Of a stretch of 64,000 nucleotides of DNA, positions 26,823 to 36,944 are shown piece after piece. The notes under the pieces were generated by a model, which did no database searches, had not been told where the DNA came from, and worked only from the letters and a program-made list of their open reading frames with translations. Each line of letters starts with the position of its first letter. The first letter of the stretch is position 1. Origin of the DNA: Acanthochlamys bracteata (lineage: Eukaryota; Streptophyta; Magnoliopsida; Pandanales; Velloziaceae); NCBI GenBank assembly GCA_019914995.1, contig CM034131.1, positions 9,952,501 through 10,016,500 on the forward strand. Direction: 5' to 3'. Both the position numbers and the translations under genes were made by a program.

Positions 26823-26840
26823 ATATATATATATATAAAA
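26823..26840 (-). promoter_or_regulatory. TATA-like promoter element of the LBD gene
   Basis: A run of about seven TA units followed by TATAAAA lies 123-140 bp upstream of the LBD start on the minus strand, the expected distance for a TATA box with a short leader. The same run is a dinucleotide microsatellite, so its length may vary between individuals. Confidence 0.5.
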
Positions 26841-26948
26841 AGAGATGGAGACTGAAGGATAATTTCGTCAATTTAGGGCGGTGGTTGGGTTGTTCCGAAG
26901 ACCTTGGGTTTCATTTGCTTTGCTCTCTGTACTCTCGATAGGAACGTA

Positions 26949-27217
26949 TTTCAAATCGGTAGAATTTCAGTTTTTTCCGTACCAATTAAAATTTTATTAA
27001 TTTTTTATATTTTAATTATAAATAAAATTTAAAATTTAAAATTTTAATTCTATACAAAAAGAATTTAAGTTTAATTATATATATATTTTTAATTCACTTT
27101 TAACTCACTTCAAAAATTAATTAAAATATAAAATTTAAACTCTATTTATAACTTATTTTAAAAAATATTTATTATTTATTTTTCATTTTCATAAAAAATA
27201 TTTGAAACACGCGATAG
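26949..27217. mobile_element. Miniature TIR element, CGTGTTTCAA family
   Basis: The left end is cgtatttcaaat and the right end is atttgaaacacg, a 12-bp inverted repeat with one mismatch. The AT-rich interior has no coding capacity. Its right half contains segments such as ttttaactcacttcaaaaa and attaaaatataaaatttaaa that resemble the internal repeats at the right end of the larger element at 34216-36383. The two therefore look like members of one family, this copy being a miniature about 270 bp long. It lies 250 bp upstream of the LBD start, within its likely promoter region. Confidence 0.55.
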
Positions 27218-27732
27218 AGCGATGAGCGGCTCCGTGTTTTCGCGGCTTATATTTTATAACTTGTTGTTAACCTCTCGTTGTTTTACAGCCGTTGATAATA
27301 TTACAAAATTGAAATAGACGGTCCAGATCCTTGTTTACATCAAATTATTATCATCGTGTCGATTGAGTGGTTTTTGTTCACGAGGACACGTGTTGCATAA
27401 TGATGACTTTTCTGGGGTGAAGATATGGGGCTTAAGCTATTTATTGGGCCTTAAATAGCGAGATCTCTTTTAGCTGCGGCGCAAAATTTCCGCCTACCTT
27501 CTTAATAAACAATGAATGAAAGCAGAAGCGACCAAGAAAGTTCTGTTGATTATTATTGATAAAGTAAAAGATAAGATGGCCCTGAGCAAGAGCAAAGAGT
27601 CGTATTTTACGATATACTAAATCTTTCATTATTAGAAAACAAATAGAAGACAAATGACAAACGTACCCATTGAGAATGAGCTAGCTACCAAATGATCCTG
27701 ACCACCACCGGCTTATAGCCCGTTTGTTGTAG

Positions 27733-28013
27733 CGTTTCATAAATAATTTTTTAACTTTTTTTTATTCATATTTTTTAATATATATTTTATAAATATTAAA
27801 AAATTTATTTAAAAAATATAAACAAATTTTACTGAGATCTTTTTATTACATATTTTTATTTTTAAAAATAAAAAAATATGTTTTTAAAAAAACAAAAAAA
27901 TATGTTTTTAAAAAAACAAAAAAATATGTTTTTAAAAAAACAAAAATATATTTATTTTAAAAAAACTTTATTTTATAAATAATCTTTTGCATAATATGTG
28001 TATGAATGAAACG
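27733..28013. mobile_element. AT-rich miniature element with CGTTTCAT ends
   Basis: Inverted ends cgtttcat (27733-27740) and atgaaacg (28006-28013) enclose AT-rich sequence. Its interior closely resembles the elements at 28035-28230 and 35526-35778; all three share attttttaatatatattttataaatatt-like stretches and a late tttataaataat. A 24-bp unit is tandemly repeated three times inside. No gene is present. Confidence 0.5.
27870..27945 (+). repeat. Three tandem copies of a 24-bp AT-rich unit
   Basis: The unit tatgtttttaaaaaaacaaa plus four A recurs with its tatg at 27877, 27901 and 27925, an exact period of 24. It lies inside the miniature element at 27733-28013 and is absent from the related copies, so it expanded after insertion. 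Confidence 0.8.
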
Positions 28014-28034
28014 TGTCGTGAGAATAGAGACAGA

Positions 28035-28230
28035 GTGCGTTTGGCATGACGAGCTGCTTTTTAATTTTTTTCTATTATATATTTTTTAATATATATTTTA
28101 TAAATATTTAAAAATTTTTATTTAAAAATAAAAATAATATAAAAAATTTTACCTAATAATTTTTTTAAATAAAAAAATAAAATATTTTTTATTTTAAAAA
28201 TTCTATTTTATAAATAATTTCAAAACGCAC
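28035..28230. mobile_element. AT-rich miniature element with GTGCGTTTGG ends
   Basis: The left end gtgcgtttgg and right end caaaacgcac form a near-perfect 10-bp inverted repeat around 176 bp of AT-rich DNA. It lies 22 bp from the related element at 27733-28013. Ends of this type are common in plant miniature elements (hAT or Harbinger relatives), but no clear target duplication is visible, so the superfamily stays open. Confidence 0.55.
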
Positions 28231-28421
28231 CAAGATTGGAAGGTAGGGTGACTGACTGATGGAAATTAATTAAAATTAATAGAAATAATGAAAAGAAAAA
28301 GTGGACCACCCGAGTCACCTCGATATTGAGAAGACGTTACCACGTGAGTGCGTCGGCGGAGACGCAGCAAACGAGGGGGAGAGAGAGTCATTGTCCTCCG
28401 GCTGCCGTAATCGTTGACTTG

Positions 28422-28527
28422 GGTGCGTTATTTTAGCTTTAAAATTAAGTTTTTTAAAATTAAATTTTTAAAAATAAATTATTAAAAATAATTTTTTAGT
28501 AAAAAAAAGTCATTAAAAGAACACACC
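28422..28527. mobile_element. Very short TIR element with GGTGYGTT ends
   Basis: Ends ggtgcgtt and aacacacc bound 106 bp of A/T runs. It may be a deletion derivative of the neighbouring miniature elements. The call rests on only 8 bp of inverted repeat plus location in a cluster of similar elements. Confidence 0.35.
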
Positions 28528-29619
28528 TTAGCTTGCATTGCCTGCTTCCAATTTCAACCGGGGAATGAATTTGGGTGTGTGATACAGTTGCTTGGTTTTT
28601 TTGGTTTTGCCATCTCTCGTTCACATGATCTAGACAGTGTTTGAAATTGTTGAAAAAATAAAAATATACAAATATTAGCTTTTTAGAAGTTTCAAAAAAA
28701 TTTATAATTTAAAAATAAATTATTTCATAGCATATAATTTACTATAGTCTTTAAAATTCTTAAAACTGTTTAGAATAAGTTGAAAAAAGTTTAATGGTGT
28801 TGAAAATCAATACCAAACAAAACTCTAAACTCTAGACTCTTCTATAGGCAGAGGCAGATGACTGTAGCATATAGATATAGGTAAAAGCTCACAGCATAGC
28901 TTATTTTCTCGTAAAATTCAAATTCAATTAACAAGCATTAGGGACTAGGGAGCATTACCATACGAAACCTGCCTTCGCCTTGCAAACCAACAAAAGCTGC
29001 TGCTCTGCCAGATGCATTGGATGAGAAAAGCACCATCGCACCCGGCCTTGTGCAAAATTATTGAAATAAAAAACTAGTTTAGTTTAAAATAAATGATAAG
29101 AATCTATTTATTTCTGATAGTGAAAGGTTTCAAATATCAAAGAAAAGAGGGAAAAGAAAAAGCTCAAGCTTCTAGATGCTGGTGCGAAGTCAGTATCATA
29201 TAATACAATAGCTTCCCCTACATCCTGGAAATAATATCACCATCACACCAGCTCACAAACCAAATCCAAATCGGAGTTTTGCTTCATTGTCTACTTGATT
29301 TGATGAATATTCCAGATAACACTACTAATACCTTGGTTTCGTACAGCTATTATTATTGTGTTCTGCACCCTTCTATGATGAGACGAAATACATACCTGTA
29401 TGCAACTTTGAAAGCAACACTCCAATACAGAGGACCACCGTTGCTACCGCTATCAAAGATCCTGTCTTAAATCATAGCGCATCTTCTTTCAGAAGGAAGA
29501 CTAGCATATCTTCTATCATATGTACTGCTATATTCACCTGCTTTATCGTTGAGTAATTGGTACATCATTATCCTCAAGAGAAGAAGCATGAAAGACTTGG
29601 GATGAGTTGAGTGGTCCAA

Positions 29620-32600
29620 TGTTAGTCTGCTTAACTGCCAGGCTAATCTTGGTCCACCGGGAAGAGGTAAAGTTTGGGCATGGAAATCTCGACCTCGTTC
29701 ACGGGCAAAAATAAAACGGCCTAAATGGTTACAGGCAAGAGCAGTATTCAGGAACAAAATACTTTTAACATGTAACAGTTATCCCTTTTGAAAAATGACT
29801 GCATGCCATACAACCGCAATGAAAAATAAGCCACACAGTTTTGATAAGCTTACTATTTTGACGTATTTATCATGCTGCTGCAACAGGCACACCGGATTTT
29901 GAAAACTACGCACAAGGAATAGATTCCCACTAATCAATAAATAAGTACGAAATGTGTATCAGTAGATCCGTTTTGAATTTAACAGCCATTGGAATTGAGT
30001 AGCATCTTTTGACAGAATTAGGAAAACAAAGAGCTAAGTGGAAGTACATTTAGCCCCATATTTGTCACAAAGTGAAAAAAGAAAAAAGTAATAATAGATA
30101 ATTTCGATCAAATCATAAAGCAATAACAGTAGTTAGAAAAAGGAATTGCCATAGAAAAAATTCACTAGAAAGGAGTATTGACGAATGTATTCTACTTGCT
30201 CTATCTCATGCTAGAATATGTTGGACACACAAACTAATGCAAGCTCAGCAGTACATTTTCTTTGCTCAACTTGCATCACGCTCAATTAAATCTCACCTCT
30301 AATGTACCTTGGACATCACAATCTAATTTTCCCCATATTGCATTCATTCTTTGGCACGGAAAGATAACTTTTCCAAGGCTGTGGAATGACATTTATTTGA
30401 GAAACGTTTTTTTTAAGAAGACGACCACTGAAATGTAAATTTGTATAAAGAAAATCGCTGAGTTATTTGCAGACATAAATTGTATAAAGAACCTTGCTGA
30501 CTTATTTGCAGATACAGGTTTTTTAAAGCAACAGGAGAAGAATTTGTTTCAAAAAATACCTTCTGTTGACAACATTGTGGACATGACACAGCCACTGCAA
30601 GAGTCAGCTCGGGTTCCAGCCTGTACATGATTTGCTCTGCCATGCAGCGAAATTAATATAAGAAATAGCATAAACAAATTGTTAAGATTATCCCATAGAA
30701 AATAATCATATTAACATATGATCACAATTTATTCATAATGATTTCCATATTAGCTTGTTTGCCATTCATGTTATATGCAATTCTATAAAACACTATTAGA
30801 ATCACCTTATTCTTGCAGGATGCGATGTTTCCCTAGGAATTGTATACTGACACTTGTAGATTGTAGTTCAGTCCACATAAAAGTCTCTCCATGTGTCAAG
30901 ATGGTGGTCACATGGTAACACTGACTGGACGTGTTTACTATAGAACTATAGTCCATGCTTCCCAATCAAGATGAGGGTATCAGTTCCATTGACCAACTAA
31001 ACCTTCATTAATCTTGGAAGACAATTAGCCGTATACTTATGAAACTGCTAAGTCAAAACATCAATGACTAACTCTTTTTCAGAAAAACATCATCAACCTA
31101 TGAAAATTACATGTTAATCTTACCTTCACAAGTCTAAATGAGCTGTTTAGAACTTTATAAAACAAAAGTGAAATTCGTCCAAGTAAGATGCATAAGAAGG
31201 GCCCCTTCTGTAACAACTAACAAGAAGAGGTCCAGAAATATCACCAGATATTAAGCTAAGGCAGAAGCAGCATGTTCCCCATGTTGCATCCTTATATGCT
31301 CTAAGTTGAGGAACAAAGACAGGAAAACTTACTTCAAAATCACTTTATAATGATCTGCACATTCTATACAGGGGTAAATCCGAGATAATATAGCCATCTG
31401 CATTATAAAAATGAGACTCCATCATCTCATCCTCTAACTCCACAGAAAATCATGCATCATGGCGTACCAATTCCTTCACATCACACTTCTGTTGCCTGCT
31501 GGGTTCGTCTGGGTACTGAGAAGTGCAATGTCAGTGGTAAAGAAATCAATCAAAGCAACTTGTCAAGAGCACCACTAGAAGGACATAAAAGTCTGTGCAT
31601 ACAACATTCACTATTTTGGAAGAAGGTAACCAGCTTTATACATTGTGCATGGCATGTCTTAAGTTAAGGTTACCTTTACTTGCCACCAACATAAATGAAA
31701 GGGAATAGGCTCAAATATTTAGTACGACAATAAACAGACTGGCCCTTGCTCAAATTGTATTAGCAGAAGATGTAATTTTGAATAGTTGCAGTGATAGGCA
31801 CCAATACAGTATCGAGCATATAGGCGTGGTTTAAGCAGCTTGAATTCAGAAACTAAGAGCGTTCTTCATAATGCGGGAAAGAATAATGGGACTCTTAAAA
31901 GAGAAGAAATTAAGTTGGTACTTGCTTATTGTGCTAAATATGCTTTGATACTATAATGGTTAAGATCTGTAGAGCAGAAGCAACTCCATACAAGCCCAAG
32001 GGCAGTGGGTATTCCATGTCATGACAAGGATGGAAGTATCTCCACGTACGATTATGTCTGTGAATTGAGAGCGCAGCCAAAGAAACATACTACACCAGAG
32101 CTACTGTCTTTATACAGGAACAAGAAAAGGAAGAAAGTATACTCCATGTGAAGGCCAAGCTGCGATATAGGTGCCCAATTAATAGGAAAGGTATAGTTTA
32201 CAATACATGTTGTTTTGGCTCCATAGTGCCATATCAATATAAAGGGTACATTAATTGGCTTGGCTCTTCATAGAAGCTAGATTGGTCTACAGCCCATCAT
32301 CATTCTAATTCTTATTGACTCTTTTGAGCTGCGATTAATATACATATATTTGGACAGAAAGCCTAGGGTGGCACCTACTCTCTACAATCTACATACGAAA
32401 GCAACTCTAAGTTCCAGACTCTATACATAAAATACTTTTCACCCAGCATCAATCTGATTCATTCTAAACTCGCGTAATTAAATAACTACGAAAGCAAACG
32501 ACGAGAGTGAAAGCCATTCGCATAGGCAAAAGATCGAACACCAGAGCAGCAATTGTGTGAAGAAGAGTCCATGTCACCCTCCCGAACTCCTCCTTCGTCA

Positions 32601-32978
32601 AAGGGTCACGTTGCTTTCCACTTTAACGAAGAATAACCACAAAACAATTTACAAAGCTTGATTAGACAGAAGAGAAATCGACGATACGAGTACTACAAGT
32701 ATAATGGAGTCAATAACAACTAAGCTTCTTGCTTTAGTACCTAGGCGGATGAGAAGAGTCCGAGAAGAACAATCCTTCTTCAGTTACGGGAACCGTGGAT
32801 TCACCTGGGCCGGACGTGTTCTTCGAGACAAGGTAGAGATCATTGGACAAGAAACGGGCATCACCGGCGGTTATACTCTGTCAATGATCGCCGGAGAAGG
32901 GGAAGGAGAGATGAGTTTGTGCGCATTGAAGTAGTGATCCACAAGTGTTAGCAGACCTTGAAACGGGTTCTCTGACAT
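29620..32978 (-). pseudogene. ERV1: Degraded FAD-linked sulfhydryl oxidase ERV1 gene
   Basis: Remnants of plant ERV1 run in order on the minus strand. The start at 32978 reads MSENPFQG, and one frame over comes LLQCAQTHLSF, matching the family's NCVQTHLS. Near 32615-32535 is DPLTKEEFGRVTWTLLHTIAA, matching TKEELGRATWTFLHTLAA (quoted in part). An exon at about 31535-31455 gives YPDEPSRQQKCDVKEL. One at about 30640-30545 gives LLQWLCHVHNVVNRR, out of frame with its left part. The last piece, about 29720-29620, weakly matches GKLVFPCERVDARWG as GRFIFARERGRD. The exon with the catalytic YPCxxC was not found. Stops, frame changes and missing exons make it non-functional. ERV1 normally reoxidises Mia40 in mitochondria. 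It is head-to-head with the ADA1 copy. Confidence 0.75.
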
Positions 32979-33235
32979 TGCTCTTCAACGATTGGCGAAT
33001 AAAATCCCCGCACAGTGCGAGCGTCTGTATACACATTTTCTTAAAGCTTGGCTCTTTGTTTCTCATTTCTCTTTCCCGTAAAACCCCTTAAACATATACA
33101 GATTTATAAATTCACCACAGCATTAGGGGGCTACATTTGAAGAAAGAGAAAGAAAACCAGATTTTTAATCCGGCGCTCTAATTGGAGCAATTCATTTGTT
33201 AATCAATCAATTACAGATCAAAATCGTCTGAAAAG

Positions 33236-33577
33236 GTTTGTCTTCTTCTGAAAATCTTATTTAAGTTCCTTTTCTTTCGGTTCTTTTTTTGCCGTGCTGA
33301 ATGTTCAAATGGGATTGGGTCTCGTTTGCACTCGATGATCGATAAAGGTTGAAATTTTGAGTTTTTTGTCACTGTATATTTTAATATTGGTTCAGTTAAA
33401 CGCCTTTGTATTCTTGTGTTTGCTTGTTTAAATTTTGGGTTTTGATCATTTCTGTAATTTGCGTCAGCAATCTACTGCCTGTCAAAATTGGTTTTGCTTT
33501 GTTATACTAATTTCATTCTTCTCATTTGATGAGTTGATTGTCTGGCTGATCTATTGCATTTTACTTTTTTGCTTCAG
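33236..33577 (+). other. Probable 5'-leader intron of the ADA1 copy
   Basis: A donor after tctgaaaag (gtttgt) and an acceptor ttgcttcag before ctttcctgatc would remove a T-rich 340-bp intron from the 5' untranslated leader, leaving the start codon at 33715 in the second leader exon. Leader introns are usual in such housekeeping genes. The boundaries come only from consensus signals. Confidence 0.4.
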
Positions 33578-34232
33578 CTTTCCTGATCACATCTCGAAGA
33601 GCTGTTGAGGCACCTTTTTGTTCGGATTGTTCTTGTGATTGGACTGTTCGATCTGCTACCTCCGGTAGCAGTTGAAGTGAAGTTGCTTGTTTTTATGCTT
33701 TCCCTGATATCACAATGCCGCCATACCCGAACTACCCCGGGTTGACCCCTTGGAGCTTAAAACTGAGATCTTTAAGAGGCTCGGGCGGCTGAAAGCTGGG
33801 AAGTATTTCTATAGCCTTAATAGACTTTTAAGCCTCAAGCTTAGCAAGGTTGAATTTGATAAACTGTGCTGGGAAACTGTAGGCAAAGAGAACATTGCAC
33901 TTCATAATTTGTTTGTTCGCTCCATCCTCAGCAATGCTTTCCTAGCCCATGTTCCTCCCAGCAAGCAGACAGCCACAGGAAATTCCCGGACGACTAGAGA
34001 ATCAATCGGACACATCGGTGGTGCACTGCCCGGATCCCCACGGAAAGGGAGGTCTGGAAATAATAGAAACCGCAGAATTTGTGACCGTCCGAGCCCTCTT
34101 GGTCCTTTTGGGAAGACACCTGCAGGTAACCTGCAAGAAGCTACCAACTCTTGTGATGTGCCAAGGTCACTGGAACAGAAAAGTGCTCCTGAGTTTGTTT
34201 CTGTTGGCAGCAAAGGGCGTGTTTCAAGTGCG

Positions 34233-34269
34233 TGGAACTCCAGTTTCTCCCGCCAGAATTGGAGTTCCA
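34233..34269. repeat. Perfect 10-bp hairpin at the left end of the Pack-type element
   Basis: TGGAACTCCA and TGGAGTTCCA form a perfect stem around a 17-base loop, six bases inside the left inverted repeat. The motif aactccag appears again near 34312. Such subterminal hairpins often help transposase binding; that function here is inferred. Confidence 0.6.
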
Positions 34270-34519
34270 TGCACTTTTCGTGTTGCATTTTGCACGTTCA
34301 ACACTCGTGAAACTCCAGTTTTGATTTCACTTGTTAGTTCTCCCATTTAAAAATCAACACTCATCACTGTTTTTTCATCTTCAACCATTTCTATAGCAAC
34401 GGAGATTTGTAGAAATAGTGAAGTAGAACCGGAAGCAGAGTAGAAGCTTCAGAAGAAGAAGTTTTCCTGTTTTTGATTTCTGATTCTTTTTTTTTTTTTT
34501 TTTATTTGTTTTTGTTGCA

Positions 34520-35320
34520 ATGACAGCGGGGAGCAGTGATCCGTCGCTGGAAAATCTAGCGGCGACAAGACGATCTCACGGCTTAGGACTCGAAAAATCA
34601 CGATCACTCGCCGCGGCACTCTCCGCATCCGGTCCTCGTCTCGAGGAGATCCGCCACCGCTTTCCCTCTCTAGAATCTTCCGTCCGACCTATACTCGCTC
34701 GCCGTGAATCACTCGAGGCAGCCGCCACTCACATCGACGGAGCTGTGGACCCCGCCGCCGCAGTGCTGAAGGTGTTCGACGCCGTTCACGGGCTTGAGAA
34801 ACTGTTATCTACGGTTTCCGGCGATCTCAACCGTTACTTAACTCTTCTATCTCGACTCGAGCAAGCGTTGAGATTTTTATCTGATAATTCTTCCCGTGCT
34901 CTCTCATGGCTTGAAGATATCATTGATTACCTCTCTGATCAATCGCTAGCTGATCCAAAATATCTACAATCTCTCAAATACTCTTTGATTTCGATGAAGA
35001 ATTCGGAAGCTCCGCTGGACGGCGGCCTTCTCTGTTCAGAACTTGACAAGCTTATGGGGGATGAGTACCGGCCAGTCTTGACATAGGTTTTGGTTATACA
35101 TTGAAGCTGGAAGCAGGAGAAGTTCCAGGAAAGATTGCCGACAGATGCAATTCTCAACATTGTCAGAGCTGTTGAGCTGAATTTCGAGCAGTGGTCAAAA
35201 GGGTATGATGATGTAGTCCAGGGATACTTGTTCATGATGAACACGCATCGGCAAATGGAAGGCATATGGAATTGTCAAGCTTGTTTTTTCACTGGAAGGT
35301 CGCAAAGTTATCTAGGATAA
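34520..35320 (+). pseudogene. Captured EXO70 exocyst subunit fragment, internally deleted
   Basis: An intact 188-codon frame, 34520-35086, reads as the N-terminus of an EXO70 protein, probably EXO70G-like: LENLAATRRSHGLGLEKSRS, then PAAAVLKVFDAVHGLEKLLS and ALSWLEDIIDYLSDQSLAD. After SELDKL it jumps to MGDEYRPVLT and stops. Just past the stop, the same protein's far C-terminal part continues: SWKQEKFQERLPTDAILNIV, NFEQWSKGYDDVVQGYLFMM. About 180-200 residues between the two parts are missing, so an internal deletion joined them. A purine-rich leader (about 34390-34519) with a T18 run precedes the ATG and looks like the parent gene's 5' untranslated region. EXO70 normally tethers secretory vesicles to the plasma membrane. 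A short protein could still be made if the fragment is transcribed. Confidence 0.75.
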
Positions 35321-35525
35321 ATTTTGTGTATGAGCGTGTAGCATTAGAAATTTGACATATTCTTTCTGGTAACGTAACAACTTTAAGAAATTGAAAATTA
35401 TATTGTTTACATATGTATGCAAAGTTTTCATCAAAGTTATATATGTAGCTTTCACTCATGAATTTATTCTTTCTGGAGCGGTAAAGATATTAACAGATGT
35501 AATCTCACTTTGGATAGGAAAGAGA

Positions 35526-35778
35526 GCGCGTTTGGAAGCACGTTTCAAATACTATTTTTTAATTTTTTTTTATTTTATATTTTTTAATACATATTTTATA
35601 AGTATTTAAAAAATTTATTTAAAAATTTAGATAGTGTAAAAAAATTTTACATAATGAGATTTTTTTATTACATATTTTTATTATTTTTTTTAAAAAAAAA
35701 TAAAATTTATTTTTAAAAAAATACAATAATATTTTCTATTTTAAAAAAATTTTATTTTATAAATAATCTCAAACGCAA
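35526..35778. mobile_element. Miniature element nested inside the Pack-type element
   Basis: The left end gcgcgtttgg and right end ctcaaacgc bracket AT-rich DNA closely similar to 27733-28013 and 28035-28230. It lies between the EXO70 fragment and the right end of the larger element, so it either hopped in later or was part of the mobilised unit. Confidence 0.55.
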
Positions 35779-36179
35779 CCGGTGTGTCCTTGTGGATGCC
35801 AACCAATATAAATCTTTGTTTTTATGGATTATTGATCTATGCCATTGAGACCGTGCCTTCTTTATTGATATATTTTATGGCATTTAGTATTATATTGCTA
35901 ATTTTTATATTTTATTATATTTTTGTTATAAATCGTACTTATAAATTTGCTATTTGTATTGTTATTATTTTTATTAAAGAATTATATATTTAAATAATAA
36001 GTTTAGTATATAATATATAAGTATTTTATTAATTGAGTAGGATATACAATTATTAAATTTAAATATGGTGTATGATTAAATCTTATCTAAATAATAATTA
36101 GCTAGATTTATTATTTTATTGTTTTTACTTATAATATTATATTACTTCCAACTTATTTTAGTTTTTATTTTCAAATGTC

Positions 36180-36327
36180 ATTGAAACACACAAAAATTGA
36201 ACTTTACTTTCAACTCACTTCCAAAAGTAATTGAAACATAAAATCTGAACTCTACTTTCAATTCACTTTCAAAATCAATTGAAACATAAAAACTGAACTA
36301 CACTTCTAACTCATTTTTAAAGAAATT
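36180..36327 (+). repeat. Three subterminal repeats of about 48 bp echoing the TIR
   Basis: Three successive units each start attgaaaca(c/t)a and run through a (t/c)tcaa(c/t)tcactt-like segment. Their first eight bases, ttgaaaca, are the same as the inner part of the terminal inverted repeat ttgaaacacgcc. They end about 45 bp from the right terminus. Repeats of TIR-like sequence near an end are typical transposase-binding arrays. Confidence 0.6.
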
Positions 36328-36944
36328 CCACTTCTCACTTTTCATTTTCACGAAACTCAATTACGGACATTTGAAACACGCCAAAAGTTTTGGAGGTTCT
36401 GTCGGTAGAGGAAGGTGAGGAGGTTGAGCAAGTTAGATGCAGCGCTAGTGTTCAGAGCAGGAGCCCTGTGAGGGTTCCCTTGGTCAAAATTTCTTGTCAT
36501 TCAAAGAAATCTCTTTATGCAAAATTAGCACGCTGTTCTGCAGCGAACGCTCCTGTAACTTGTTATGATAAACTTGAATTGCCTAATACGAGGGCACTAG
36601 GAGAGAGGCTGAGGCAAACATTGGAGCTTGAGGGACTCAGTGCTTCAGATGAAAGTGTGTATCTGCTAAATAGAGCACTCGATGTGTATCTCAAGCAGCT
36701 TATAATGCCATGTATGGAATTAGCTAGAACAAGATACACCAATGACCTGAGGAGCCTTGTTAACAGGAATGTTCATCCTAGTAGTGCTGCGTCATTGCAA
36801 GAAGAGCAAACACATAGGTTGCATCTTTCACATTCTGCTAAGCTGCTAGATTTTCGGGTGGCTATCGAGTTGAACGCCAGGTTACTCGGAGATTATTGGA
36901 CGATGCAGCTAGAGAAGATATGCTTGCAATCTTTTGGGAAGTGA

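Larger units (their letters stand above)
34216..36383. mobile_element. TIR DNA transposon carrying an EXO70 gene fragment (Pack-type)
   Basis: The ends ggcgtgtttcaa (34216-34227) and ttgaaacacgcc (36371-36382) are perfect 12-bp inverted repeats. The flanks share AAAG (34212-34215 and 36384-36387), consistent with a 4-bp target duplication, or 3-bp AAG. The element encodes no transposase, so it is non-autonomous. Inside, from left to right: a 10-bp hairpin (34233-34269), an EXO70 leader and coding fragment (about 34380-35330), a nested miniature element (35526-35778), and three subterminal repeats that echo the TIR. The combination of host gene fragment and TIR resembles Pack-MULE or Pack-CACTA elements, but these ends do not let me name the superfamily. 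It sits in a coding exon of ADA1. Confidence 0.75.
33715..36944 (+). pseudogene. ADA1: ADA1/SAGA-Tad1 family gene interrupted by a transposon
   Basis: The left part, 33741-34215, encodes LELKTEIFKRLGRLKAGKYF followed by NRLLSLKLSKVEFDKLC, the SAGA-Tad1 start. The right part, 36384-36944, encodes VLSVEEGEEVEQ, LPNTRALGERLRQTLELEGL and LLDFRVAIELNARLLGDYW, the family's C-terminal signatures. Between them lies a 2168-bp TIR element inserted in the Gly-Ser-Lys codon context. Skipping it leaves 158 + 187 codons (including stop) in one uninterrupted frame. The annotated-type start MPPYPNYP at 33715 is out of frame with the rest, and no in-frame upstream ATG exists, so the N-terminus is also broken unless there is a sequence error. 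ADA1 is a structural subunit of the SAGA histone-acetyltransferase coactivator. At5g67410, as I recall, is a relative near LBD37. Confidence 0.8.

Noticed and set aside
27870-27945. Regularly spaced repeats that could suggest a CRISPR-like array
   Set aside because: The copies are directly adjacent with no unique spacers, are AT-only, and lie inside a plant miniature transposon.
32704-32934. 76-codon plus-strand frame starting MESITTKLLALV
   Set aside because: It lies antisense to the ERV1 remnant and has no recognisable family.
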